Source: Glandiceps talaboti
Taxonomy: Eukaryota; Hemichordata; Enteropneusta; Spengelidae
Direction: 5' to 3'
NCBI RefSeq assembly: GCF_964340395.1
Contig: NC_135567.1
Coordinates: 16,082,806 to 16,110,305, forward strand
Length of the DNA: 27,500 bases
Below are positions 1-10,078 of the stretch, in pieces (within the stretch, counting starts at the first letter, position 1; the number at the start of each line of letters is the position of its first letter). The notes beneath the pieces are model-generated. The model saw nothing but the letters and a program-made list of their open reading frames with translations, was not told where the DNA came from and ran no database searches. Both the position numbers and the translations under genes were made by a program.

Positions 1-715
1 TATCTTATCAGGATGCTACTTATACATTGTTTACGTTATTCTAACAGTTGTGGGTTTGCTCATTTGTATAAAACATGAACAACTGTTGGCTCATGATCAT
101 TTCATATAATGTCATTCAGCTAGACGGAGAGTTAAGAGATCTTTCAGATTCAAACCTAACGCTAGTCTTTTAGACTAAGTGTTCTCCCCACTATAGATAA
201 AGCGCGATGCAAACACCGTCCTTGCCATCTAGGCTGCCATGATTGGCAAGTTTTTACTGTGCTTCAAAAGTGTTCTACCATCCTTGAGCTTTAGTAATCT
301 TTGAATGACAAAATCGTAACAATACTTTTACATGAGGAGAAATGGCTGATCCTCAATGTACATGTGTGTATGTGTTAAATATAAACATGTCAGAGTTTGT
401 TCCAGTGTTGAAGACATTCACATTATATGCTGATCACTATGCAAACCGAAATAAAAAATCACCATGTTGTTTATATGTGAATAAATATGCAAATTAGCGA
501 CCACCCTTGCAATCTATATTGGTGAGAACACTGTACTATCAAATAGTGACCCAAATAAACCCGTGGCAATGTTACAAACAGAACATGTTTGACAAGCTAT
601 ATATGTAAAACCACTTACAAATCACGGTATAGCGACCTACATATGGTACATATATGTGAATAATTGACACCCGCCATCCCTTTATCACTTTTACATACGG
701 TCAACTATTCATCGG
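1..715. other. No gene recognised
   Basis: AT-rich sequence with no long open frame, no recognisable protein domain and no repeat shared with the rest of the window. Confidence 0.5.
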
Positions 716-904
716 TTATGGCGATTTTGGAAATTTAAATCCTTGACAGATGGTGATAATACAGTGACTGACAATGTGTAGCAAATCAATATTTTCTGGA
801 TTTAAAAGCAAATAGTATAATCCATTCAAACTGTCCATTTTAAATCTTTTTTGGACCACATCGGCTGTGTACCTATTGCAAACAATCTCTCGCACGCAGA
901 ATAA
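716..904 (-). CDS. Possible terminal exon, helical-repeat-like, unidentified
   Basis: On the minus strand an acceptor-like CTTCAG ends at 905. An open frame then runs in phase 0 from 904 to a TAA at 716-718, giving about 62 residues. The translation has ordinary protein composition, with leucine- and isoleucine-rich stretches (GLYYLLLNPENIDLLHIV, then CIITICQ) that recall one helical armadillo-type repeat. No partner exon, internal donor or poly(A) signal is visible. It could be an isolated exon of a gene extending to higher coordinates, a pseudogene piece, or chance. This is a guess from composition, not a domain match. Confidence 0.2.
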   Translation of the reverse strand, partial: LFCVREIVCNRYTADVVQKRFKMDSLNGLYYLLLNPENIDLLHIVSHCIITICQGFKFPKSP

Positions 905-2215
905 CTGAAGTATACTTGATTCAATAGTTAACGGCCGTTGCTTTGACGATATTGACAGAGTACAGTGGGACAAAAATGAAAAAAAGAAATATTTTATTTG
1001 AAAATGTCAAAGAAGGAAATATATGTTGTATGGATATGACATTGTGAGTTCGCAGTGTTACAACTGACAAAAAATAAAAGAAAGAGAAAATGTATTTTAA
1101 AATGTCGCAGAACAACATATTTGTTGGACTAAAGTTGCAGACGATAAAAAATGTTTAAAATGCAACATGTATTTTTGAAAATATCAAAGAGAAATAGTTT
1201 TTATAGTACAAAACGACCGAGTGGCAGACGATAATGTGCTACGCTAATAATATCATAGAATAACTGGATAATTGTTTATACAAAAAAGTACATATCGGTA
1301 ACGCCGTATAAAAATCGTGTCTATCTGATAACCTGACCAACCCCAGTGTAAGCCCTACCCAAAACATTCTTTTGCATGCAAAAATGTACATGGTAACAGT
1401 TTACTTGAGATTCTATTTCTGTGTACACCTTCATGTCTTTGCCTCACCTGTGGTCACTTCTTTTAAAAAAATCGTATTCCAGAGAGAAACCACATTTTTT
1501 TAGACTATATCGGTGCAGTCTGTATCACGTGTTCGTCTATTTAACTTATAACTATTATCTCATTTAATTCTTTTACACCTCATCAAACACTCCGAAAGTA
1601 TTGTGACCAACGAGTATCTTATCTAAGTTATGGTCGAAGCAATTTTTCCGACCTGTCCTATGTTCTGAAATCATGTTGACGGAAACAAGCCTTTTTAATT
1701 TATCTTGCTTAATGGTGTATAACAAGATTTTCACTTTGAAATGTCAATCACAGGACATCATACGATCGTACGAGAATTCCATGATTGTTCGTACATTGAA
1801 AGTGTAGCGGCCATAAAGCAATATAAAGAGTTTTTATTTCGCTGAAATTTATCGCAATGCTTTTCAAATACTTGTCTTTTGTTTACCTCTCTCCCTACAT
1901 TGAAAATAATATAATCCTTTCTTTGTTGTACCTTTCAACGCTAAAATGTTGATGGACAATGTTTCCATGGAAATACTGGAATTCTTCCATTAACGATAAA
2001 AACATAGGGCAGTCAAGACAATGCGTCTGTTGATGATATGAAGTATGCCCACTTCACGGGACCACAGTACCCATGAGGTCAATCGATAATAGAAAAGATT
2101 TTGTGTCAGGTGTAAACACTCGATGTGACAGCACTACATAACACTTCCTGTAAAAAATCATTTAATACGTTGAATGAATGGATGGATGAATGAATGAATA
2201 AATAAAGGAATATGT
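905..2215. other. No gene recognised
   Basis: AT-rich noncoding sequence. No convincing exon or repeat was seen until a short (GAAT)n-like stretch near 2172-2202 and the (TA)n tract that follows. Confidence 0.45.
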
Positions 2216-2218
2216 ATA

Positions 2219-2242
2219 TACATATATATACATACATATAAA

Positions 2243-2302
<60 letters not shown>
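2219..2302. repeat. (TA)n microsatellite
   Basis: Nearly pure alternating TA from about 2246, with interrupted TATACATA before it. It directly adjoins the foldback element at 2317, whose termini begin and end with TA. Confidence 0.95.
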
Positions 2303-2308
<6 letters not shown>

Positions 2309-2316
2309 CATACATG

Positions 2317-2468
2317 TAGACTTAAGTTATACGAATAAGGATGGTATAAGTCGTTACTCGGAGTTTCACGCCCACTCCTACTCGCTCATTGTCGCCTGAT
2401 AATTGCCGAGGAAGCGTGAAACTCCGAGTAACGACATATAACATCCTTATTATTTTGAATTAAGTCTA
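2317..2468. mobile_element. MITE-like foldback element, about 152 bp
   Basis: The outer ends are complementary: TAGACTTAAG at 2317 and AATTAAGTCTA ending at 2468. The inner arms are nearly perfect: GTCGTTACTCGGAGTTTCAC on the left and GTGAAACTCCGAGTAACGAC on the right, with AATAAGGATG and CATCCTTATT outside them. A short unpaired centre of about 40 bp separates the arms. There is no coding capacity. Terminal TA next to a (TA)n tract would fit a TA-targeting nonautonomous DNA transposon, but target duplication cannot be proven inside TA-rich flanks. Confidence 0.75.
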
Positions 2469-2693
2469 TAATGCTCTGCTACTAATATTGCATCGAGCAC
2501 TGTTCTCTCCAGGAGACACTAATACACTATACGACCGTTTGCAAAATTCCCACCAGCCAAATGTGATCGTTCATTATGTAACATCTTTCACACGTGATTT
2601 TGTAATATTCGAGAACTGTTTGATATCGCTGTACGGCTATTATATGATTAGCATTATTCACTCCATCACTTATGTCATTTATTCTGTATTCAG

Positions 2694-2827
2694 ATGCGGA
2701 AATATCTGCGGTTGTCATAACGACGCACCATGCAACGTCACAAGTGGAGAGTGCAGCTGTACAGAAAATTGGAGCGGACAGTTCTGCAACATATCACTCA
2801 GCAACGAAAAGAAACAGAATAACAAAG
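2694..2827 (+). CDS. EGF-like exon of a type I membrane receptor (exon n)
   Basis: The acceptor TTCAG ends at 2693 and the donor is AAAG/GTAACG at 2828. The exon enters in phase 2 and leaves in phase 1. It encodes a complete EGF-like module with cysteines spaced C-x3-C-x-C-x5-C-x6-C-x-C-x8-C and the conserved W-x-G before the last cysteine, as in MEGF, Draper or laminin-type EGF repeats. N-glycosylation sequons appear at NVT, NWS and NIS. A short hydrophilic stalk follows. The leaving phase joins exactly to the transmembrane exon at 6404. Earlier exons (signal peptide, other ectodomains) lie upstream, beyond what can be recognised here. The extracellular ligand is unknown. Confidence 0.8.
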
Positions 2828-3474
2828 GTAACGTAATTACGTGTTTACATACGTCAATTAATTCACTTGTACATACATGACGTGTTTTTATAAAGCTACA
2901 GTTTCCATTAATTGGAGAATTGTTAGATCAACTTACTCCATATTGATCCGCTCAAGAACACCCAAACAACGACCGAACGAGCTAAGTGCAGGCACGCGAC
3001 AATTTCTTTCAAAATTGACTTTCCGACCGTTAAGAATGTTGATACTGTAGATTACAAAATGAACTGAATGGAAAGGAGATCGAAAAAATATATAATCAGA
3101 CTGTAACCTAATTGAACAACTTGACCTCCAGCTGAATAAACATCGGATATTTATTTATTAGTTTATCTCTTAATAGAAAATCGATCGTTGGGTGGTAAAC
3201 CACTCGAACAAACTTGAAATATCTTTTTATTAGAGTCAAGTCAATTTCCGTTGAAAAAACGCAAATGCAATTGCTGTACTAGTACTGCTGTATGTTAGTG
3301 CGTTCTCATAATTTTATTTTGAAATGCAATAAAAACAGTAAATGGTTATAATACTAAGTAATATCAAGTTAAGGGTAATGTAGGATAAAAAACTAAATTA
3401 TTTTACTTTGGGATGGGAGATTTTGAGCCATTTTAGTTCTCATCATACACAATAAATAGATTTTATTTCAATTA

Positions 3475-3755
3475 TTTTAGCTATCTAGCTAAGTCTTTTA
3501 GCTATCTAGCTAAGTCTTTAGCTATCTAGCTAAGTATTTTAGCTATCTAGCTAAGTCTTTAGCTATCTAGCTAAGTCTTTTAGCTATCTAGCTAAGTCTT
3601 TTAGCTATCTAGCTAAGTCTTTAGCTATCTAGCTAAGTCTTTAGTTATCTAACTAAGTATTTTAGCTATCTAGCTAAGTCTTTTAGCTATCTAGCTAAGT
3701 CTTTTAATATATAGCTAAGTCTTTTAATAGTTAGATAGCTACGTCGTTTAGCTAG
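3475..3755. repeat. Dyad-symmetric minisatellite, 19-21 bp unit
   Basis: Eleven well-preserved and about three degenerate copies of a unit TTTTAGCTATCTAGCTAAGTC lacking or keeping one T. Every good unit contains TTAGCTA-TC-TAGCTAA, a perfect 7-bp inverted repeat with a 2-nt centre. The copy at 3641-3656 reads TTAGTTA-TC-TAACTAA, with two mirrored changes that keep the symmetry. The array lies in the 3.6-kb intron of the EGF-transmembrane gene. Confidence 0.95.
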
Positions 3756-4426
3756 TGATAGTCAAGTTTGTTTTGGCAAGGTCCTTATCATGACAAGTTG
3801 CGACATTCGTTGTGAACTATACAAATCTGAACACTGCTAGGGGGTATAACCCTATCTGTATCCCTCACCAAACCCTAATCCTAACTCCTTAGCTTGAATG
3901 CAAAAAGTGACCGAATATACAACCAGTCCACTCTTCTACATTCCTGCCCTAAGGGTTTTCAATCAAATTTTTAGTGATGTCACAAGTTTTTTAAGAAAAA
4001 AGAGGCAGGAATCGTATTTCAAATATAAATCAATTATAAATGGAAACCTTATAGTATTAATTATAAGCTTAATTTACATGGTTGGAAATCTAATATCCGG
4101 TTTATTGTACTTTTTACCAACATGCTATAATTGAAATGTGAAGTGAAATAATAACACCTGGTAATGTTTTCTTTGACCACTTTGTATATCTGTTTGTACA
4201 ATAGATTACACTTTGTAGAACACAGTATAGGAAATTATACAAAGCGTGCCTCTAAACACAGTTAGTTGTAAGAAAACAAAGGTGGTTGAAATTATGCACA
4301 GTAAGTGTATATATACTCAGTACTTAAAAACCTTGCCGCTTGTAAAGAAACTAAATTCTAAAGCGTTCTTTGTAACGATGTTGACGCTATAAGTATGTCT
4401 ATCAGGAGATGGGTTTGGGAGGGAGG
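3756..4426. other. Intronic sequence, no element recognised
   Basis: Part of the large intron 2828-6403. It contains a 78-codon open frame at 3898-4134 with one hydrophobic stretch, but no family or splice support. Confidence 0.4.
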
Positions 4427-4660
4427 TGTTGTGTTGTAATGTGATGAGATGTGATGTGATGTGATGTGATGTGTTGTGATATGATGTGATGTGATGTGAT
4501 GTGATGTGGTGTGATGTGTTGTGTTGTGTTGTGTTGTGTTGTGTTGTGTTGTGTTGCGTTGCGCTGAGCTGTGCTCCGCTGCGTTGTGTAACTTGTGTTG
4601 TGTTGTGTTGCGTTGTGTTGTGTTGTGTTGCGTTGCATTGCATTGCGTTGCGTTGCGTTG
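4427..4660. repeat. Pentanucleotide satellite (GTGAT)n then (GTTGT)n
   Basis: Starts as GTGAT repeats (about 4439-4515), then GTTGT/GTTGC repeats to 4660, broken by about 30 bp of less regular sequence near 4560-4595. It creates artificial open frames on both strands. It lies within the receptor gene's intron. Confidence 0.95.
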
Positions 4661-5285
4661 ATCATATTTCGAGACAAGGCTTGCTTGGTAGTGTACAACT
4701 ATCACGGAAATCAACGAAGTTATTACTCTGTGTAGGTGAAAAATTTAGAAATGATATGTTACAATTTAAATCAAAATACTCTTTAGTGTGGACAAGGACA
4801 GGGAACGTGAATAATATACCAAACAGTCATATATATATAATGTATATAATGCAGATGTAACGAGAACTGATGACTAATGACATGCAATGATACACGGCGA
4901 GAAATTAACCGCCGTTCTCGTTCATTCGGTGAATTATCGCTATTAGAACAACTAATGACAACGGTAATCGAGTTCGGTTTTCTTCGGCAGAACAGGTGAT
5001 TTTCTTGCAGACAAAAGACGAGAAACCATTCGCCATGGTAGCACTAATGGAATAGCATGTTCATTTATAATTAATACGAAACAAAGCCTTGAACTCGGAA
5101 CTAAAAATAGAAACTAATTAGACCAAATGTTAGGAACAAAGAACGGCAACAGCAACTCCATGGGTTCAAGGGTGAAAGGTCAATATTTAACCCCACAAAT
5201 ACAAACAAAGAAAGCATTGGTGAAATGTATTTTACAATCTCTTTATTCCAACATGCATGTTTCGGTGCAAAGAACATTTCTGTCT
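4661..5285. other. Intronic sequence, nothing recognised
   Basis: Continuation of the large intron. No exon-like frame with good splice borders and no repeat copy was seen. Confidence 0.4.
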
Positions 5286-5363
5286 CATGGTTGTGATCAA
5301 ATAGAGGTGTTAAGTAGATCAGCCGTTGAGGGCGCGGTCTAATCTCCCTTTCCCCAGGCAGGC
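5286..5363. repeat. 78-bp direct repeat, copy 1
   Basis: Runs from CATGGTTGTGATC to CCCCAGGCAGGC and matches copy 2 at 5983-6060 with only two mismatches and no gaps, at a distance of 697 bp. The flanks outside both borders differ. The family is unknown. It could be a small interspersed element or a local copy event. Confidence 0.9.
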
Positions 5364-5982
5364 CGGTAAGCCCGAACCAATGACGTCATTACTATCTAAT
5401 CGTATATGATTAAACAATATACATCTAGTGAAAGCATGGATGTATTAGAGGAGATAATATATGCAAGGTGAAGGTGAATACGTCACTACAACATAAACCT
5501 TTCTGCTGCTACCTGTTGCTGTTTTTGTTTTTACCAAAACGGATGTGACGTAATATTCGACTGACAACTCATTCTCGCAAGGCACAGCATGGGTTTTCCG
5601 CTGACGCAACGAAAACGATGCCGTAAAAGAGGCTATGGTTTATGTCGATGATGAAAAAATATAAAATCAAGGGGAAAAAATTGAAAAAGGTTTTGTCACA
5701 TTCATTGTCCTACTGCTAGGGGCGACATACAAATTATCTCCTCGGAGCGAAACTTGCAATCACATGCGTCCATTCTTCAAGGCAGATCGATATCGTTATT
5801 TATCTGCGGGGGCATTGGAAGTCAGTGACGATGTAGTATGTATTTTTTTCCGTTGTCGTGATGGGGTCTGTAGCTTTACGACATGTTTACGTCCAAAGTC
5901 CTGTACCCTAGTCTATCTTTGTCCCGAACAACCACAACCACAACCACTCCGAACTTTGTTTTCAAATTTGCGTTTGTAAACA

Positions 5983-6060
5983 CATGGTTGTGATCAAATA
6001 GAGGTGTTAAGTAGATCAGCCGTTGAGGGCGCGGTCTAATCGCCTTTTCCCCAGGCAGGC
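5983..6060. repeat. 78-bp direct repeat, copy 2
   Basis: Second copy of the 5286-5363 sequence in the same orientation, 76 of 78 positions identical. On the minus strand both copies stay open in the same reading frame, which is consistent with chance over 78 bp. Both are intronic to the receptor gene. Confidence 0.9.
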
Positions 6061-6403
6061 TGATACATATTCTCGTCACCAAAAGTGGCGCAATAACGAG
6101 GCTATTTTATCTTAGATGTATTTGTTGATCGATGTGTGAGGGCGCCAATCACAGCGTACCTTACAGCCTAATGTAGCCTAAAAGAGCCAATCGTTATTTC
6201 TACTTATGTATTATGCTCAACACGAGTGGTTACAAAAGTGGCCAATTTCTCGACATTTCAGACTAACTTGGCGCGATGCAGTATGGGAAATAAACAATGT
6301 TAGGCAATTCTTTGTTTTCACAGCAGACCTCACCACGATGTGGGCATTTGTATAGGAAAGGTGAAACTCCTAACACTGAATATTATGTTATTTTTATTTT
6401 CAG

Positions 6404-6533
6404 AAGGTTTCCCCAGTGCCAGTGGTACATCATTTGTAGCATGGATTGCATTCATAGCTGCCATATTAATTATCTCCATGTTGACCTGTGTTATCGTCAT
6501 TGCGTACACTAGAACGAAGGACAGAAAACGAAG
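6404..6533 (+). CDS. Transmembrane exon of the EGF receptor gene (exon n+1)
   Basis: The acceptor TTTTCAG ends at 6403 and the donor is CGAAG/GTATAG at 6534. The exon enters in phase 1, matching the end of the EGF exon, and leaves in phase 2. It encodes a short juxtamembrane linker (EGFPSASGTS), one hydrophobic helix of about 24 residues beginning FVAWIAFIAAILI, and a basic stop-transfer segment RTKDRKRR. This orders the protein as a single-pass type I receptor with the EGF module outside. The 3' end of the exon and its donor are partly duplicated about 138 bp downstream. Confidence 0.85.
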
Positions 6534-6644
6534 GTATAGTGCCATTGGCTGTTGATTATTTTGTCATATTCTTTGTCGTTAAAAAATACTCCAAATGATT
6601 TTCTGCAAGAACACAAACATTCTGTCGTTGAGGGCACTTTTTAT

Positions 6645-6741
6645 TAGAACGAAGGACAGAAAACGAAAGTAAAATATTTGTGACTGTTGATTGCTATATT
6701 TTGTCATACTCTTTGCCATAACAAAATATTCCAATATATTT
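6645..6741 (+). repeat. Partial tandem duplicate of the transmembrane exon end and donor
   Basis: The sequence AGAACGAAGGACAGAAAACG, followed by a diverged intron start, repeats the block at 6509-6600. It includes the last part of the exon (residues RTKDRKR) and roughly the first 60 bp of the intron. The donor context is AAAGTAAAAT instead of AAGGTATAGT. A TTTTTATTAG acceptor-like string lies just before it, ending at 6647. It is probably nonfunctional, but a tiny alternative exon is conceivable. Confidence 0.75.
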
Positions 6742-6851
6742 TGCGCCCTACTTTTGACAATTATTTCGAAAAGTGACTGCAAGGTGAATGACCGGCATGT
6801 AACAACAAGAACCTGTCTGATTAACACTTTTTTCTGGCTTACTTTTATTAG

Positions 6852-7452
6852 GGAGGAGGGTAACAAGGATGTCACAGTGAAAATGTCAGTGCGCATGCCC
6901 AAATCCATCTCGGACAAAAATATCTTCGTTGGTATTCAAGGCACTGAAATGCAAAGTCATATGAATATTAATGAGCTCCATATTCCAACGTATGATCAAA
7001 ATGTATTCGATATGAAAGTATCACCGATTTATGACGTCATTGCGAATGACATCGACAGCAAGGCGGATGAAGACAAAGAAACTGATTATTGTAGAAGGGT
7101 TCTAGGTAGTTTCAAGTCACCTTGCGGCGATGATCAACCCATGGCCAGTCGGCAATATAATCCCGATTTAGCATACTCGATCGTTCCTGTTCGGGATGAA
7201 GGTTCGGAAGAAAAGATTTATAACGAGGCTAAGACCTTTGACCCAATTTGTAGATACAATGATGAATTCCTAGAACGAAGAAGAATTCGCGAAGCCTTGT
7301 ACGAAGAATTGAACCTCTCAAATTCAAGCAGAAATAGTATCTATGGTGATCCAGGTATCTATGGCCCTGCCGACCCTGGTAACTATAGCGACCCTGGTAA
7401 CTATGGCAGCCGGTCGTATGATTACAGTCGACAGATGACGAACCCGAGATAA
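6852..7452 (+). CDS. Cytoplasmic tail exon of the EGF receptor gene (last exon)
   Basis: The acceptor TTTTATTAG ends at 6851. Entry is in phase 2, matching the preceding donor, and the stop is TAA at 7450-7452. It encodes about 200 intracellular residues with 14 tyrosines, many in short docking-like contexts: PIYDVI, LAYSIV, KIYNEA, ALYEEL and SIYGDP. Near the C-terminus DPGIYG, DPGNYS and DPGNYG form a degenerate tandem repeat, followed by SYDYS. There is no kinase or other enzymatic domain. The layout resembles Draper/MEGF-type engulfment receptors, which signal through phosphotyrosines bound by SH2 or PTB proteins, but the motif spacing is not a textbook ITAM. With the other two exons the visible protein is 287 residues. 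No canonical AATAAA was found within 500 bp downstream. Confidence 0.85.
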
Positions 7453-7632
7453 CGTGTTTTTGTCGATTTCTAGGCACGAATAGGATATTCGTTTTCAGTA
7501 TTTTGTGTTCAAGATATCTGATTTTGCAAGTAGGAAATGTCACTGAGCAATTGAATCAAAGATTCCAACATATCTTTTCTTTGACTGGAAAAGATACTTA
7601 AGTCACATTGTAGTTAGAAACAATACTATTAA

Positions 7633-7951
7633 GCGAAAAACTAAATAATAGTGTTTCCGATAGAATGACCTCAAACAATAAGTAGGGTGGTCGTGATTTT
7701 TATTTTTACCCTTTTAATTGCTTTTATTTGTGAAAAAAAAATTATTGCTTTTATTTACCCCAAAAGACGTCAGTCAGAATACCACTTATGTGATAGTTTG
7801 ATGAAATATGTACAGACATCACAGGGGAAAGAAAACAGATGTGCAAGAACGTCAAGAAGACAAAGAGTTCATTATTTTTTTGTTTTAATGTTTAAATAAT
7901 ATTTAGGGTCGGTCGAGTTATCGGAAACACTATTATTTTTTTATTTTGCGA
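7633..7951. mobile_element. MITE-like element with about 30-bp terminal inverted repeats
   Basis: AAATAATAGTGTTTCCGATA at 7643-7662 is perfectly inverted at 7919-7938. The complementarity continues outward imperfectly (GCGAAAAACT on the left against ATTTTGCGAC on the right). The interior, about 255 bp, is AT-rich and lacks a transposase frame. This is a nonautonomous DNA element or foldback. The superfamily cannot be assigned because target duplications are unclear in the T-rich flanks. Confidence 0.7.
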
Positions 7952-8242
7952 CGTTATTTTTTTTTTGAAAGAATTCTTCATATCAGATTCACATTTCAAT
8001 GCAGTGAATTAATAGGGCTAACTTTATGAACATTGGAAAGGCAATCAAATACGAAAATGAAAAACCCTCAATATTATGCCTTTCTAAAAATGATGGATCT
8101 TTAGACATGAGTGAAAAAAGTATATTAGAACTTTAGTCAAAATGGACGACATATGGCAATATTTTACATAATTAATGAACGCATGTGTAAAAAGTATATC
8201 AGTAAATAGCAATATTTTGATTATAATAGTAAAATATTTCAG

Positions 8243-8390
8243 ATTGCATATAGACGAAAGACAAATACAGTTCTCTAAAGTCCAGAGAACTGAGGAAACT
8301 GCCGACATATTCGTCAGAGAATTGAAAACAAAATCAAGCAACAGAGTTCTTGCAAATCATCCGATCAGTATTACTTTAGATAGAATTTTG
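8243..8390 (+). CDS. Possible internal exon of an unidentified gene (1 of 3)
   Basis: The acceptor ATTTCAG ends at 8242 and a candidate donor is TTTTG/GTCAAG at 8391. The open frame enters in phase 2 and leaves in phase 0. It encodes about 49 charged residues of normal protein composition (for example KVQRTEETADIFVRELK). The donor is weak. Its phases agree with the possible exons at 10079 and 10990, which is the main support. No family is recognised, and no start exon was found. Confidence 0.27.
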
Positions 8391-8510
8391 GTCAAGTTTT
8401 TTCTAAACTTTCATGAATGTACGTCTGTACATTTGCGTTAGAGAAAGAGCGTGTATGGTGTACACATGTGTTTGTGTATATATACGTACATACGTATGTA
8501 CGTATGTACT

Positions 8511-8578
8511 GTATGTATGTATGTATGTATGTATGTATGTATGTATGTATGTATGTATGTATGCATGCATGTATGTAT
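8511..8578. repeat. (TATG)n microsatellite
   Basis: Tetranucleotide tract with ATGC variants at its 3' end, preceded by TACG/TATA-rich sequence and followed to about 8720 by imperfect TG- and CGTGCA-rich sequence. Open frames here are repeat artefacts. Confidence 0.95.
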
Positions 8579-8720
8579 TTATGTGTGAATATGTGTGTGT
8601 GTAAATTTTTGTGTGTATGTACGTGCACGCGCTCGTGTGTGTATGTGCGCGCGGACGTGTACGTGCACGCGAGCGTGTGTAATTACTTGTGGAGTATGTG
8701 TGTTTGCATGCCTGTGTTTA

Positions 8721-9792
8721 GTGTCTGTATTTGAATGGTTGGCCCACAAGAACATCTGTATTGTTATTTTTGTTATTGTGCAATATTGAAATATTTAATA
8801 TAGGTTTGTATGTTATTTTTGTCCAAGTTTTTACATTATTTAATCGAGCTCTTAGATATTTCATATTAGTTGTAAGCGCTACTGCCCATTGTATAAATGA
8901 CAATCATAACTATTTGGTTACTCTTATCACAATTTCAACGCTAGGTGGCGCCAGTCATCGCGGAATGACGCCAGTCATAAATTACGTGTACTCGCAGGTG
9001 ATTTTGTACACTCTTTAAATAAAAAAATGAAATTAGAAATATAAAATAATAATCAGTTAAAGGATAGCAAAGTAGAAATATAAATGACCCTTACTGTGAT
9101 TACAAAGATTTTCTAGTTATATAATCGAACAAGGAACGAGTTAGAGTGGAAACCATGTGTAAAACAAAACCTTTTCTAATAGGGAACTTGCAATCCACAC
9201 TGAGCATGCTCAGACGCAAAGGCCTATGGGATTATCTGTGGTTATCGTAATATCTTATCTGGAGCTACCGATGAAATAAACCTCCCACACTGGTCAAGCT
9301 AAATATGAATTGATCATTCGTGGTTATAAACACTTTAACAACATTGTTTACAATACTAATTGATTACTATTTAGTATCACATTTCCCATGATGCAACATT
9401 CAACATGGTAGGTTTGCAAGCTCCCTATTCGACAGAAAACCTCTCTAACATTGCTACATTTTATCGTCTGGTTCATCAACATTATAAAGCTATATTTCAT
9501 TGTCTGAGTCAACAAAAATCTTGCCAATATGTCACATTTTCTTCGAGTAGGCCATTTCTCTAGATTGCAGACCTGGGTACATTTAGCCAAAAGGGCAAGA
9601 TCAATAGTTCAATGTAGGAATATGTAGTGAGGCAAAAAAATAGTTCTTTTGTAGACACTTTACTTATTTTGCATTTATTTTGAGTAAAATCTAGCGTCGA
9701 ATACGAGCCTCTGTCCTAAACAATGTCACTTATACTACGGCTAGACCACCTTTGCCAATCAGAGGCCTTGATTTCGGTTGGTTATATGGAGC
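8721..9792. other. No gene recognised
   Basis: AT-rich noncoding stretch. One small direct repeat, GCCAGTCAT, occurs twice near 8950-8978. Small open frames on both strands lack splice support. Confidence 0.4.
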
Positions 9793-9995
9793 CATAACCC
9801 ACTCTTACTTAGGGATGTAACGTATATTACGCTCAGCACTCAATTTGCATGCAACAAATTGCACAACATTTTGAAAAAGATCCGTTTGAGCCAATCACGC
9901 CGTAGTATAAGTAAGAGAGGGTTATGTTCGGTAGGGTTATGTGCCAAAAACTCGGAGGCTATGCCCCCTTGTTTATTGGCACATAACCCTACCGA
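9793..9995. repeat. Paired inverted repeats, foldback-like element
   Basis: Two adjacent hairpins. The first pairs CATAACCCACTCTTACTTAG (9793-9812) with a nearly complementary arm at 9907-9926. The second pairs TCGGTAGGGTTATGTGCCAA (9928-9947) with its perfect inverse at 9976-9995. All four arms carry the GGTTATG/CATAACC core, so they may derive from one terminal sequence copied twice. No protein is encoded. Confidence 0.7.
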
Positions 9996-10078
9996 ACTCG
10001 TTGACTATCTATTACATATATTGGCGCCCTGCTGCTGTCTGCTCGAAAACATCGCAAACCCTAATACAACCATTACAG

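Noticed and set aside
3475-3755. CRISPR-like regular array
   Set aside because: Units are contiguous with no unique spacers, in an intron of an animal gene. It is a minisatellite.
3860-3895. Telomere-like CCCTAA sequence
   Set aside because: Only isolated CCTAA/CCCTAA words, not a tandem run.
3898-4134. 78-codon frame with a hydrophobic segment
   Set aside because: Inside a receptor intron, with no splice partners, family match or promoter.
4317-4860. Overlapping frames of about 100 residues on both strands
   Set aside because: They come from the GTGAT/GTTGT satellite, which lacks stops in several frames. The composition is purely repetitive.
7229-7543. Minus-strand 104-codon frame
   Set aside because: Shadow of the receptor tail exon on the opposite strand. 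The plus-strand frame has matching splice phases.
8392-8734. Open frames of Met-Tyr-Val-Cys or Ile-His-Thr repeats here and at 11978-12172, 15887-16294, 16722-17178 and 20950-21421
   Set aside because: They are translations of (TATG)n, (TG)n and (TCTG)n microsatellites, open in several frames at once.
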